A DNA stretch of 64,000 nucleotides from CAVQGZ01 sp942491665 (GCA_942491665.1 CALOBR010000001.1:248001-312000); one strand, 5' to 3'. Counted from the stretch's first letter, positions 46,046 through 55,129 are shown. Translations and numbers: made by a program. The notes: generated by a model from the sequence alone, not told the origin.

Positions 46046-47821
46046 GTGCCCTGGCTGCGTGTCGCCCTTGCCCAGGTCAACCCGACTGTCGGCGACATCG
46101 ACGGCAACGCTGAGCTGGTGGCTCGGTGGTCGGCGCACGCAGCCGCCCAGGGCGCGCACCTCGTCGTCTTCCCCGAGATGGTGCTCACCGGCTACCCGAT
46201 CGAAGACCTGGCCCTGCGCCGGTCGTTCGTGGACGCGGCCCGCCGCACCACCGACGCCCTGGCTCGACGCCTCGCCGCCGAGGGACTGGGCGACACGGTC
46301 GTCGTGCTCGGCACCCTCGACCGCGACAGCAGCACCCTGGACGGCCTCGGCGTGCCGAAGGGCGCTGCGCAGAACGTGGCCGCCGTGCTGCACGGGGGCG
46401 CGGTGGTCGCCCGGTACGCCAAGCACCACCTGCCCAACTACGGGGTGTTCGACGAGCAGCGGTACTTCGTCCCCGGCTCGTCGCTCAGCACGGTTCGCGT
46501 GCATGGCGTCGACGTCGCGATCGTGATCTGCGAAGACCTCTGGCAAGAAGGTGGACCGGTTGCCGCGGCGCAGACGGCGCAGGCCGGACTGCTGCTGGTG
46601 CTCAACGGCAGCCCGTTCGAGCGGCAGAAGGACGATCTGCGCTTGGCGCTGTGCCGTCGCCGCGCTGACGAGGCCGGCTGCACGCTGGCCTACGTCAACC
46701 TGGTCGGTGGCCAGGACGAGCTGGTGTTCGACGGCGACTCGATCGTCGTCGGACAGGGCGGCGCCGTCATCGCCAGAGCCCCCCAGTTCGACGACGGGGT
46801 GCTGATCGCCGACCTCGAGCTGCCCGCCGCCTCGACCACGCATGCGCCGTCACCCATGCCAGTCCGCCACGTCACCCTCTCCGCCGACCCGCTGCCGGAG
46901 TACCTCGCCAGCCCGTCCGCGGTGGCCCCGCCGCGCACCGACCTCGGTGCGGTGTACGCAGCGCTGGTCACCGGCACCCGTGACTACGTGCGCAAGAACG
47001 GGTTTCGCTCCGTGGTGCTCGGACTGTCCGGGGGCATCGACAGCGCCCTCACCGCCGCCGTCGCCGTCGATGCCCTGGGCGCGGAGAACGTGGTCGGGGT
47101 CTCGATGCCGAGCGGGTACTCCTCCGAGCACTCCCGCTCCGACGCCGCCGACCTTGCGACGAGGACGGGCCTGGACTACCGGAGCGTCCCGATCGCACCT
47201 TTGGTCGCGGCGTTCCAGGAGTCGCTGCACCTCACCGGCCTGGCCGAGGAGAATCTGCAGGCACGCGTGCGGGGCGTGACGCTCATGGCGCTGTCGAACG
47301 CCGAAGGCCACCTGGTGCTGGCCACCGGCAACAAGACCGAGCTGTCGGTCGGCTACTCCACGATCTACGGCGATGCGGTCGGCGGCTACGCACCGATCAA
47401 GGACGTGCCGAAGATGCTCGTCTGGGAGCTGTCCCGGTGGCGCAACGCCCAGGCTGAGGCTGCCGGGCACATGCCGCCCATCCCGGCGAGCAGCATCACC
47501 AAGCCGCCGTCGGCCGAGCTGGCACCCGGCCAGCTCGACAGCGACTCGTTGCCCGACTACGCCCTGCTGGACGACGTGCTGGACGACTACATCGAGCACG
47601 ACCGGGGGTCGGTCGACCTCGTCGCCACCGGCTTCAGCCCCGACCTCGTCGAGCGGGTGCTGCGCATGACCGACGTAGCGGAGTACAAGCGCCGGCAGTA
47701 CCCGCCGGGGCCGAAGATCTCGGTGCGCAACTTCGGCCGCGACCGCCGGCTGCCCATCACCAACGCGTGGCGGGAGCGGGCCCCCCGTACCCCGGCGCCC
47801 GAGACAGCGCCCGAGACGTAG
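46046..47821 (+). CDS. nadE: NAD synthetase, glutamine-dependent (NadE)
   Basis: 591 residues. The N-terminal nitrilase-type glutaminase has a Glu (VVFPEMVLTGYP), a Lys (YAKHHLPNYG) and Cys162 (VICEDLW); ammonia passes to the C-terminal synthetase with P-loop SGGIDSA (328-334). It amidates deamido-NAD in the last step of NAD synthesis. TAGGCT at 46034-46039 lies six bases before the GTG start, indicating leaderless expression. It is divergent from glnA2. Confidence 0.97.
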   Translation: MPWLRVALAQVNPTVGDIDGNAELVARWSAHAAAQGAHLVVFPEMVLTGYPIEDLALRRSFVDAARRTTDALARRLAAEGLGDTVVVLGTLDRDSSTLDGLGVPKGAAQNVAAVLHGGAVVARYAKHHLPNYGVFDEQRYFVPGSSLSTVRVHGVDVAIVICEDLWQEGGPVAAAQTAQAGLLLVLNGSPFERQKDDLRLALCRRRADEAGCTLAYVNLVGGQDELVFDGDSIVVGQGGAVIARAPQFDDGVLIADLELPAASTTHAPSPMPVRHVTLSADPLPEYLASPSAVAPPRTDLGAVYAALVTGTRDYVRKNGFRSVVLGLSGGIDSALTAAVAVDALGAENVVGVSMPSGYSSEHSRSDAADLATRTGLDYRSVPIAPLVAAFQESLHLTGLAEENLQARVRGVTLMALSNAEGHLVLATGNKTELSVGYSTIYGDAVGGYAPIKDVPKMLVWELSRWRNAQAEAAGHMPPIPASSITKPPSAELAPGQLDSDSLPDYALLDDVLDDYIEHDRGSVDLVATGFSPDLVERVLRMTDVAEYKRRQYPPGPKISVRNFGRDRRLPITNAWRERAPRTPAPETAPET

Positions 47822-47846
47822 CGGCGTCCATGGCAGCATCGACACC

Positions 47847-48680
47847 ATGAGCGAGGTACCGGCCCTGTACGGCGGCCAGCTGAGCCGACGAGTCACCACA
47901 CTCGACCTGCGGCTGGCCAAGCAGCGGGCCGAGCGGTGGCCGATGCTGACGGCCTACGACGTCTACTCCGCCGAGATCTTCGACGAGGCCGGCATCCCGG
48001 TGCTGCTCGTCGGCGACTCCGCGGCCAACACGGTGTACGGCTACCCAGACACCGTCTCGGTGACGGTGGACGAGCTGCTGCCGCTGGCTGCCGCAGTCGT
48101 GCGCTCCACGCGCCGTGCCCTGGTCGTCGGCGACCTGCCCTTCGGCTCCTACCAGGCCGGGCCGCAGCAGGCCCTCGCGAGCGCCGTGCGCTTCATGAAG
48201 GAAGCCGGCGTGCAGGCCGTCAAGCTCGAGGGCGGAGAAGTGGTCGCCGACAGCATCCGGCTGCTGACCGACGCGGGCATACCGGTGATGGCCCACGTCG
48301 GGTTCACCCCCCAGTCGGTGAACAGCCTCGGCGGCTACCGGGTACAGGGCCGCGGCGAGTCCGCCGAGCGCGTGCTGGCCGACGCCGTCGCCGTGGCCGA
48401 GGCAGGCGCGTTCGCCGTCGTGCTGGAGATGGTGCCAAGCGCCACCGCCCAGCAGATCACGTCGAGCGTCGACATCCCCACCATCGGGATCGGCGCCGGG
48501 CCCGGCTGCGACGCCCAGGTGCTGGTGTGGCAAGACATGGCCGGGCTGCGCTCGGGCCGTCTGCCGAAGTTCGTGAAGGTCTACGCCGACCTTCGCTCCT
48601 CGCTTCTGCAGGCCGCCCGCGAGTTCGGTGACGAGGTCGTTGCCGGGCAGTACCCCGGCCCGGAGCACGAGTACTCCTGA
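47847..48680 (+). CDS. panB: 3-methyl-2-oxobutanoate hydroxymethyltransferase (PanB)
   Basis: 277 residues. First committed step of pantothenate synthesis, adding a hydroxymethyl group from methylenetetrahydrofolate. Features: MLTAYDVYSAEIFDEAGIPVLLVGDSAANTVYG, LPFGSYQAGPQQA, KLEGGE and GHVGFTPQ-like HVGFTPQSVNSLGGY. ATG at 47847, 25 bases after nadE, so probably the same transcript. No panC or panD in the window. Confidence 0.96.
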   Translation: MSEVPALYGGQLSRRVTTLDLRLAKQRAERWPMLTAYDVYSAEIFDEAGIPVLLVGDSAANTVYGYPDTVSVTVDELLPLAAAVVRSTRRALVVGDLPFGSYQAGPQQALASAVRFMKEAGVQAVKLEGGEVVADSIRLLTDAGIPVMAHVGFTPQSVNSLGGYRVQGRGESAERVLADAVAVAEAGAFAVVLEMVPSATAQQITSSVDIPTIGIGAGPGCDAQVLVWQDMAGLRSGRLPKFVKVYADLRSSLLQAAREFGDEVVAGQYPGPEHEYS

Positions 48681-48731
48681 GCCGATCGGCCGGCCAGCAT
48701 GGCCACCCAGGCTCGTCCGGATCTGCTCGGG

Positions 48732-48926
48732 TCAGGAACCGCCCCGCCACTTCCTGTCCTCGGCATCCCACGCCTCGGTGCGCTCATGCGCGCGGTCGAG
48801 GGCTCCCTCGGCCATCTCCTTGGTCTCGTAGGGGCCCATGCGCTCGATGTTGGGGCACCCCTCGGCTCCTTCAAGCCGGTTGTGTACGAGGCACCAGTAC
48901 CAGGGTCCGCGAGTCGCGTCGCTCAT
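48732..48926 (-). CDS. Short conserved hypothetical protein
   Basis: 64 residues from the ATG at 48926. It contains WYWCLVHNRLEGAEGCPNIERMGPYETKEMAEGALDRAHER, with two Cys that could bind a metal or form a disulfide, and an aromatic N-terminus. The pattern recurs as a small actinobacterial protein beside map. Function unknown. It lies between panB and map on the opposite strand. Confidence 0.75.
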   Translation of the reverse strand: MSDATRGPWYWCLVHNRLEGAEGCPNIERMGPYETKEMAEGALDRAHERTEAWDAEDRKWRGGS

Positions 48927-48950
48927 GCCCTCATCCTTACACTCGAGGGC

Positions 48951-49820
48951 GTGCCGATCACCCACGCCGTCACTCCGGGAACGCTCTCACCCGAGCGGAA
49001 GGTTCCCGCCAGCATCGCGCGTCCGGAGTACGTCGGTCAGCAGGCACCCCTGCCCTACCGCGGCCCGGACGTGCAGCCGCCGGACATCATCGAGCGCATG
49101 CGTGTCGCCGGACGTATCGCCGCGCAGGCCATGCGCGAAGCCGCCTCCCACATCCAGCCCGGCGTCACGACCGACGAGCTCGACCGCATCGGCCACGAGT
49201 TCTTGTGCGACCACGGTGCCTACCCGTCCACGCTCGGGTACCGAGGCTTCCCCAAGTCGATGTGCACAAGCGTCAACGAGGTGATCTGCCACGGCATCCC
49301 GGACTCCACCGTGCTGGACGACGGCGACATCGTGAACATCGACATCACGGCGTTCATGACGATCGACGGCGTCGGTGTGCATGGCGACACCGACGCCACA
49401 TACCTCGTGGGTGACGTCGCCGAGGAGTCGCGCCTGCTCGTCGAGCGTACCGAGCAGGCCCTCACCCGGGCGATCGCCGCGGTTCGACCCGGACGGCGTC
49501 TCAACATCGTGGGCCGCGTCATCGAGTCCTACGCCCGCCGGTTCGGCTACGGCGTGGTGCGGGACTTCACCGGGCACGGCGTGCACACGTCGTTCCACTC
49601 CGGCCTGGTCGTCCCGCACTACGACGACGCGCGAGCCGACCTCATCCTGCAACCCGGCATGACGTTCACGATCGAGCCGATGCTCAACCTGGGCACCCCG
49701 GACTGGACGATGTGGGACGACGGCTGGACGGTCGTCACCGCCGACCTGAAGCGCTCCGCGCAGTTCGAGCACACCATGGTCGTCACCGCCGACGGCGCAG
49801 AGATCCTGACGTTGCCCTGA
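48951..49820 (+). CDS. map: Methionine aminopeptidase, type I (Map)
   Basis: 289 residues. Removes the initiator Met from new proteins. The metal ligands Asp, Asp, His, Glu and Glu are seen in NIDITAF, HGDTDATY, GHGVHTSFH, TIEPMLN and AQFEHTM. The N-terminus is about 40 residues longer than the E. coli enzyme and contains VPASIARPEYVGQ, typical of the actinobacterial MapB form; no zinc-finger is present. GTG at 48951 is supported by GAGGGC upstream. Confidence 0.95.
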   Translation: MPITHAVTPGTLSPERKVPASIARPEYVGQQAPLPYRGPDVQPPDIIERMRVAGRIAAQAMREAASHIQPGVTTDELDRIGHEFLCDHGAYPSTLGYRGFPKSMCTSVNEVICHGIPDSTVLDDGDIVNIDITAFMTIDGVGVHGDTDATYLVGDVAEESRLLVERTEQALTRAIAAVRPGRRLNIVGRVIESYARRFGYGVVRDFTGHGVHTSFHSGLVVPHYDDARADLILQPGMTFTIEPMLNLGTPDWTMWDDGWTVVTADLKRSAQFEHTMVVTADGAEILTLP

Positions 49821-49841
49821 CCGTAGCGGGCCGCGACGCAC

Positions 49842-49847
49842 TATGGT
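49842..49847 (+). promoter_or_regulatory. -10 box deciding the ppgK start
   Basis: TATGGT lies seven bases before the GTG at 49855. The ATG that overlaps this box (49843) therefore cannot be in a transcript that starts at the usual distance, so the GTG is preferred. Confidence 0.55.
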
Positions 49848-49854
49848 CTGCGCC

Positions 49855-50622
49855 GTGGAGGAGCACGGGCGAAACATCGGCTTCGGTATCGACATCGGTG
49901 GCAGCGGGATCAAGGGTGCCCGCGTCGACCTCGACACCGGAGACTTCGTCGGCGAGCGCATCAAGGTGCTGACACCCAAGAAGTCGACGCCGGCCAACGT
50001 TGCTCCGATCATCGCCGACATCGTGGCCGACGCTGGCTGGACGGGCCCGTTTGGCTGCACCTTTCCCGGGGTCGTCCGCCACGGGGTGCTGCACTCCGCC
50101 GCGAACCTTGGCAAGGCCTGGATCGGCGTCAACTTCACCGAGCTGGTGCACACCACGACTGGGCTGCCGGCGGCGGTGCTCAACGACGCCGACGCCGCCG
50201 GCATCGCCGAGGTGCGGTTCGGAGCGGCGCGTGGACGCGACGGCGTCGTCCTTCTGACGACGCTCGGGACGGGCATCGGCACCGCGCTCATCAACGACGG
50301 CGCGCTCGTGCCGAACACCGAGCTCGGCCACCTGCAGATGCACGGCAACTCAGCGGAGAAGTACGCCGCCTCGTCGATCAAGAACGCCGAGGGGCTCTCG
50401 TACCCCGACTGGGCGAAACGCCTGCAGGAGTACTACTCCTACGTCGAGTTCCTGCTCTCCCCCGACGTCATCATCGTCGGCGGTGGCGTGAGCCGTAAGT
50501 CCGACAAGTTCCTGCCGTTGATCACGACCACAGCCGAGCTCATCCCGGCTCAGCTACGCAACGCTGCCGGCATCGTCGGCGCCGCGGTCACGGCCGACGA
50601 ACGCTTCGGCGACGGTGGCTGA
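49855..50622 (+). CDS. ppgK: Polyphosphate glucokinase (PpgK, ROK family)
   Basis: 255 residues. Phosphorylates glucose with polyphosphate or ATP. GFGIDIGGSGIKGARVDLDTG holds the phosphate loop, LNDADAAGIAEVRFGA the substrate Asp, and TTLGTGIGTALINDG and the late VIIVGGGVSR follow. The ROK zinc motif is absent, as usual in PpgK; instead TELGHLQMHG replaces it. The start is chosen from the promoter box. The next gene begins eight bases before its stop. Confidence 0.93.
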   Translation: MEEHGRNIGFGIDIGGSGIKGARVDLDTGDFVGERIKVLTPKKSTPANVAPIIADIVADAGWTGPFGCTFPGVVRHGVLHSAANLGKAWIGVNFTELVHTTTGLPAAVLNDADAAGIAEVRFGAARGRDGVVLLTTLGTGIGTALINDGALVPNTELGHLQMHGNSAEKYAASSIKNAEGLSYPDWAKRLQEYYSYVEFLLSPDVIIVGGGVSRKSDKFLPLITTTAELIPAQLRNAAGIVGAAVTADERFGDGG

Positions 50623-52993
50623 CCCCGACCAGGCGCCCCTGTGGGCCACGGTTCACCGCCGCACGACGGACGACCTGAGGCGCCTGGGCTGGTTTCTGGC
50701 GCTGCTTCTGCTCGGGATCGCCCTGGCCACAGGCCTGGACGAGACGATGGCCGGCATCGAGTCCGACATCGTCGAGGGCTTCGTGCGCGTTCCCGCCAGT
50801 GTCGCCGGCCTGGTCGTCTCGATCGTGAGCGTGCTGTTCCTGCTGCTGGCGATCGGAGCACCGATCCTCCTGCTGGTCGCTCGCCGGTTCCGGACGTTCG
50901 CCGTGGGCGGGCTCGGGATCGTGCTGGCTGGAGTCGCCTTCGTCGTCGTACGTGACGCGGTGCCGGTGCGCACCCTCAGCCTTCCGGACGGCACCGAGAC
51001 GGCGTTCGCCGCGCAGGGCGGGTGGCCGTCGGGCGGCGCCCTCGCTGTCTACACGGCGGCCGCCGTCATCGCCGGCATCGAGCTGCCGCGCCGGTGGCAG
51101 CACGCCGTGTGGGTGATGCTGGGTGTGCTGGCGACGCTGCGCATCCTGACGTCGGCAGACCTGCCTCTCGACGTGCTGCTCGCCATCGGTGTGGGCGGGG
51201 TCGTCGGGGCGTCGCTGCTGCTGGCCTTCGGTCGGAGCGCCCGGGTCGCCTCCGCGGCAGGGGTGCGCGACGCCCTGGAGCGCAGCGGGCTGGCCGTCAG
51301 CGAGGTGCAGCCGTTGAGCCTTGAGCGCAGCTCGTGGGAGTTCCGTGCGCTCACCGATGTCGGACCGGTTCGCGCGAAGGTGGTCGGCCGCGAGAGCCAG
51401 CAGATCGACAGCCTGTACCGGGCCTACCGACGCGTCCGGCTGCGTGACGTCGGCGACGACACCGCCTACTCCTCCGCCCGCCGGGCAGTGGCGGTCGAGG
51501 CGCTGCTCACCGTGTACAGCGCCGACCGTGGTGTCCGCTCCCCCGACGTCCGCGCGATCACACCGCTGCACGGCGACGACGTCGTCCTCGCCGTCGACGA
51601 GGTCGAGGGGACGTCGCTGGCGGCGCTGGACGACGTCGCCCTCACCGACCGCGTGCTCCGCCAGTGCTGGACGCAGGTGGCCGGCCTGCGCGCGGCACGA
51701 GTCGCGCACCGCGACCTCGAGCTGGGCAACGTCGTCCTCGACCCCATGGGCCAGGTCTGGCTCGTCGACTACAGCTTCGGTCAGGCCGCTGCGGACGACC
51801 AGGTGATGGCCGGCGACATCGCCGAGCTGCTGGCCGCTACCTACGTGCGGGTGGGAGCACAGCGGTCGGTGGCAGCCGCCGCCGAGGTGCTCGGCACCGA
51901 GCCGCTGGCAGACGCCATGACCCGCCTCGTGCCGGCTGCCTTGACGTCGGAGACCCGCAAGCAGCTCAAGGACGTGGAGGACGGCGCTCAACCCCTCGTC
52001 GATGAGCTGTCACGCGTCACCGGCGTCGACGAGCCACAGCTGGCCAAGATCGAGCGGCTGAAGCCGCAGTACCTGGTGATGGCCGCGCTGCTTGCCGTCG
52101 CCGTCTACGTCCTCATCCCCCAGCTCGCCGACTTCCCGCGGATGCTCGAGGCGATCCGTGAGGCCGACTGGCGCTACGTCCCACCCGCGCTGCTGGCGTC
52201 CGTGCTGACCTACGTCGCCGTGGCGATGTCGATGTCGGGTGCCACGCCCGGACGGGTGTCGGTGCCCGAGTACGGCGGACTGGCGATGTCGTCGGCCTTC
52301 GTCGCGTCCTTTGCCCCACCCGGGATCGGCCATCTCGGCCTCAACTTGCGCTACCTGCAGAAGCGCGGGTTCTCCCCGCCCGTCTCGGTCTCGGTGATCG
52401 CGTCGAAAGAGGCTGCGACCTTCATCTCTCACCTGGTGCTGCTTCTCGTCGTCGGCCTCTGGGCCGGACGCAGCGGAGCGCTGGAGGAAGAGCTGGATCG
52501 CCTGCCGCCAGCAGGGGTGATGTTGGCCGTCGGCGGCGGCATCCTCGTCGTCGTCGGCCTGTCGCTGTTCGTCCCCCGCGTGCAGGCGCTGGTGCGCGAG
52601 ACCGTCATCCCTGCCGTCAAGCACTCGGTCGACGCGATGGGCCAGGTCGCCCGTGACCCGGTCAAGATCAGCCTGCTCTTCACGGGCGTGACGCTGCTCT
52701 CGATGGCCTACTCGGCCTGCCTGTACTTCTCGGTCACGGCGTTCGGCTCCGAGGCCAGCTTCGCCGCTATCGCCCTGATCTACCTCACTGCGGGATCCGT
52801 TGCCGCGGCAGCGCCCACCCCCGGCGGGTTGGGTGCCGTCGAGGCCATCCTCATCGCCGCCCTCACCGGCATCGGCATCGCTTCGCCCATCGCTGTCGCC
52901 GGGGTGTTCCTGTACCGGTTCGCCACGTTCTGGCTCCCGATCCTTCCCGGGCTGGTCGCGTTCCGGTGGCTGACGGCCCGCGGGGCGATCTGA
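50615..52993 (+). CDS. Flippase-like membrane protein with embedded kinase-like domain
   Basis: 792 residues in three parts. Residues about 25-215 form an N-terminal membrane region of five to six helices. Residues about 225-465 resemble a lipopolysaccharide/ABC1-type kinase with HRDLELGNVVLD (365-376) and the metal Asp385 in VDYSFGQ; the catalytic Asp367 is kept. Residues about 490-785 are a lysylphosphatidylglycerol-synthase/flippase membrane domain (AAAPTPGGLGAVEAILI is characteristic). Related actinobacterial proteins exist but the function is unknown; linked lipid phosphorylation and flipping is speculation. Start GTG 50615. Confidence 0.85.
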   Translation: MADPDQAPLWATVHRRTTDDLRRLGWFLALLLLGIALATGLDETMAGIESDIVEGFVRVPASVAGLVVSIVSVLFLLLAIGAPILLLVARRFRTFAVGGLGIVLAGVAFVVVRDAVPVRTLSLPDGTETAFAAQGGWPSGGALAVYTAAAVIAGIELPRRWQHAVWVMLGVLATLRILTSADLPLDVLLAIGVGGVVGASLLLAFGRSARVASAAGVRDALERSGLAVSEVQPLSLERSSWEFRALTDVGPVRAKVVGRESQQIDSLYRAYRRVRLRDVGDDTAYSSARRAVAVEALLTVYSADRGVRSPDVRAITPLHGDDVVLAVDEVEGTSLAALDDVALTDRVLRQCWTQVAGLRAARVAHRDLELGNVVLDPMGQVWLVDYSFGQAAADDQVMAGDIAELLAATYVRVGAQRSVAAAAEVLGTEPLADAMTRLVPAALTSETRKQLKDVEDGAQPLVDELSRVTGVDEPQLAKIERLKPQYLVMAALLAVAVYVLIPQLADFPRMLEAIREADWRYVPPALLASVLTYVAVAMSMSGATPGRVSVPEYGGLAMSSAFVASFAPPGIGHLGLNLRYLQKRGFSPPVSVSVIASKEAATFISHLVLLLVVGLWAGRSGALEEELDRLPPAGVMLAVGGGILVVVGLSLFVPRVQALVRETVIPAVKHSVDAMGQVARDPVKISLLFTGVTLLSMAYSACLYFSVTAFGSEASFAAIALIYLTAGSVAAAAPTPGGLGAVEAILIAALTGIGIASPIAVAGVFLYRFATFWLPILPGLVAFRWLTARGAI

Positions 52994-53143
52994 GCGCGAG
53001 CAGCCCGGGACTGGCAGCGTTGTCCTGGGCCGTCCGGCGGCAGACGCTGCCTAGTGGGTGGCTTGGCAGCCCCAGAGTCAGCGCGAGACGTGACCCGCAC
53101 GTCGCAGTCCTGCGGACTCAGCTTGCGGCATTGCCGTCCGCGC

Positions 53144-53359
53144 TCAGCGCTTGACGAACACCGACCGAGATGTCGATGCGCCGAAGCCGTGCTGAGCAGA
53201 CACCTTCACGACGTAGCGGCCTCGTGGGACGTTGATGACCGCGACCTCTTTGGCGCCCTTCGTCCGCGCCGTGCGGACTGAGACGTACGAGCCCTTGACG
53301 CGCTTGAGCACGTTCACCTTCCAGTACCCCTTGGCCTTGCGGTCGGGGTCAACGTTGAA
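53144..53359 (-). pseudogene. C-terminal fragment of a secreted Ig-like or adhesin-type protein
   Basis: 71 codons ending at a stop, with no start. The reading contains GYWKVNVLKRVKGSYVSV, RTKGAKEVAVINVPRGRYVVK and GFGASTSRSVFVKR. It has the alternating pattern of the C-terminal beta-sandwich repeats of secreted actinobacterial proteins. The frame is lost at about 53360, where the facing fragment begins. A further beta strand (PVTVSV) continues in a neighbouring frame, so an extra base could also be involved. Confidence 0.55.
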
Positions 53360-53374
53360 CCGACACCGTCACGG

Positions 53375-53467
53375 GACGACCGGCGTCTCTGGACGACGGC
53401 CGCCCAGGAAGCGCTGACCGCCAAGGCCAAGCTGCGCAGAGACGGGCCGGAGCAGAAGGCAGCCTGA
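53375..53467 (+). pseudogene. C-terminal tail of an unidentified protein
   Basis: About 30 codons ending TGA at 53465-53467: RLWTTAAQEALTAKAKLRR and a short acidic and basic end. It looks like a real helical C-terminus and is followed 30 bases later by a terminator. Its N-terminal part is missing at the junction near 53360. Family not identified. Confidence 0.4.
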
Positions 53468-53497
53468 CACCGATGAGGGTGCCGCCCCATTTGCGGC

Positions 53498-53520
53498 GGC
53501 CCCCTTCACGGGGCCTTTCT
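53498..53520 (+). terminator. Intrinsic terminator after the gene tail
   Basis: GGCCCC-CTTCAC-GGGGCC (53498-53515) followed by TTTCT. An additional GCCGC/GCGGC pair precedes it. One of the few with a U-rich tail in the window. Confidence 0.75.
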
Positions 53521-53736
53521 GCGCTTCTCTTTCGTGCCGTTGGGCGGTCGCATGTCGATGTCGTTTCCCGTCGAGCGGTACCGTTGCATGACACGAGTCG
53601 CCGCGGTGAGGGGCGTTCGACGGCGAGGCTTCGAAGGGCGTCATGGCCCGCGTCACCGTTGAGAGGCTCGCCCTGGACGTCGCCCCCGGCACATCTCGAT
53701 CGCGGGCGGCCGGTCACGCGGGAGTAGTGTCCGCCT

Positions 53737-54162
53737 ATGTCCGCAGCCGCAGCCGCCCGAGTCGTCGGCCAGGTTGGGCTGGGCGCAGCCCTGCTGTGGG
53801 CCGGGACGTTGCACTTGACCTCCGCGCGCAAGGCGTTCCGGGCGCAAGTTCCCTCGTGGCTGCCCGCAGACCCAGACGCGGTGGTCCTCGTCTCCGGCGG
53901 GGTCGAGCTCGGGCTGGGTGGGGCACTGCTGGTCGCCTGGCCACAGCCAGCGAGGGCGGTCACCGGCCTGACCACAGCCGCCTTCTTCGTGGGCATCTTC
54001 CCGGGCAACATCGCCCAGCTGGTCGAGCGGCGCAACGCATTCGGACTGGACACCGACGCCAAGCGGGCGGCCCGACTGTTGTTCCAGCCACTCCTTGTCG
54101 CGTGGGCGCTGGCCGCCACCGACGCCCGTGCAGCGCTCCCATCGGGCCGCGATCGGACGTAG
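53737..54162 (+). CDS. DoxX-like small membrane protein
   Basis: 141 residues with four membrane helices (about 8-25, 48-68, 72-95 and 108-128). The pattern GAALLWAGTLHLTSARKAFRAQVPSWLP and FVGIFPGNIAQ resembles the DoxX/DoxD-like group of unknown role. TAGTGT at 53725-53730 is six bases before the ATG. It stands alone among gene fragments and looks intact. Confidence 0.8.
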   Translation: MSAAAAARVVGQVGLGAALLWAGTLHLTSARKAFRAQVPSWLPADPDAVVLVSGGVELGLGGALLVAWPQPARAVTGLTTAAFFVGIFPGNIAQLVERRNAFGLDTDAKRAARLLFQPLLVAWALAATDARAALPSGRDRT

Positions 54163-54402
54163 CGTCCATATGCATGCCACACCACCCGTCACGGTGCTGC
54201 GCGTTGGCCCTTTCCCGAGCGGCTGAGGGGATAGACCGGGACGGGGCCAAGGCCACCTGAGCCCTGTCTGCGGTTGACATCGGTCGGGGTCGTCCCTCAC
54301 GGACACCTCCGGAGGTGCTTGGAAGGGACCGACAGGTTCTCGTCATCTGAAGGTTGGGCGTTGACGCGCCGTGGCCTTCTGGCACCCACGGAGGTGGGTC
54401 CC

Positions 54403-54491
54403 GTGGTCGTTCACGCTGCCCCAGTCACACCATCGACGGTCGTTGTCGCGGTCGATGTTGGCAAGACCGAGTGCGCGTTCTCGGTCACTGA
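54403..54491 (+). mobile_element. IS110-family transposase, N-terminal remnant
   Basis: A GTG at 54403 preceded by GGAGGTGGG begins a reading VVVHAAPVTPSTVVVAVDVG followed by KTECAFSVTE. That is the opening of IS110-type DEDD transposases with the first catalytic Asp in AVDVGK. Similarity stops at about 54491, so only some 30 of about 400 residues remain. Recognition is from memory and the fragment is short. Confidence 0.55.
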
Positions 54492-54492
54492 G

Positions 54493-54690
54493 GTCGACAC
54501 CCTCGCCCGGGGCGTCAGAGCCGTCGGCCAGGCGGTCCAAGCCGAGCAGCTTGATGCGCCTGTGGATCACGCTGAGGACGACCTCGGCGGCCTTGGGGTC
54601 ACCGTCGTGGGCTTTGGCCCAGTGCGCGGACTGGATCGCATCGAGCCGCTCGAGCTCCAGGGAGCGGTACTCGTCACACGGGCGGCGGCA
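54493..54690 (-). pseudogene. Phage terminase-small-subunit-like fragment
   Basis: A minus-strand reading contains EYRSLELERLDAIQSAHWAK and EVVLSVIHRRIKLLGLDRLA. This is the helical pattern of small phage-packaging or HTH proteins that end in RRxxLLGLD. No intact start; the 5' end is in another frame. It abuts the IS110 remnant, so an insertion or deletion event probably joined them. Confidence 0.45.
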
Positions 54691-54738
54691 CGGCGGTAGG
54701 CCGCAATCGCCGTCGACGTGGCCATGAGGCCAGGTTAC

Positions 54739-54942
54739 TCAACGGCGTTGAGATGCCCGCTCCCCCGCTCTCGGCCAGCCGGGTGTTGTGCGCCCTTCGA
54801 GAGGTCGGCGGCGGCCATCCGGGTCGTTCAGCCGGTTAGCGACAAGCGTCACGGCCACCCCAGCGATGGCCGCCCCAACGATCCCGAGCACCCACCAGAG
54901 GATGCGACCGGGGGTTGTCGCCTCGCCAGTGCTGGCACTCAC
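54739..54942 (-). CDS. Short one-helix membrane protein, uncertain
   Basis: 67 residues from GTG 54942. A single hydrophobic helix (ILWWVLGIVGAAIAGVAVTL) and a basic tail. No family. It could be part of the same phage-like remnant as its neighbour or a chance reading. Confidence 0.4.
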   Translation of the reverse strand: MSASTGEATTPGRILWWVLGIVGAAIAGVAVTLVANRLNDPDGRRRPLEGRTTPGWPRAGERASQRR

Positions 54943-55129
54943 GACCTGACTGTCTCGCGGAGCAGATGCGGCGCAAGGGCCAAGTGCCCTCGCTCGCTGC
55001 GGGCACTGCACGGCTTGGTCATGCTTCGGCCGCCGAGACCCTCGATACATGTGCCCACATCAGTTCTCGGCTCTCTCGCGGACTGCTGACACTGTCGACG
55101 CCTGAACGCGCTGCTCAGAGTAGGTGATG

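Noticed and set aside
49843..49854. ATG start for ppgK.
   Set aside because: It lies in the -10 box; GTG 49855 gives the usual N-terminus.
53349..54185. Minus-strand open frame of 278 codons opposite the DoxX-like gene.
   Set aside because: No domain and unlike coding composition; only its last few residues may belong to the secreted-protein fragment.
54274..54699. A plus-strand reading frame as a complete 141-residue gene.
   Set aside because: Only the IS110-like middle part (54403-54491) is protein-like; the rest is antisense of the terminase-like fragment.
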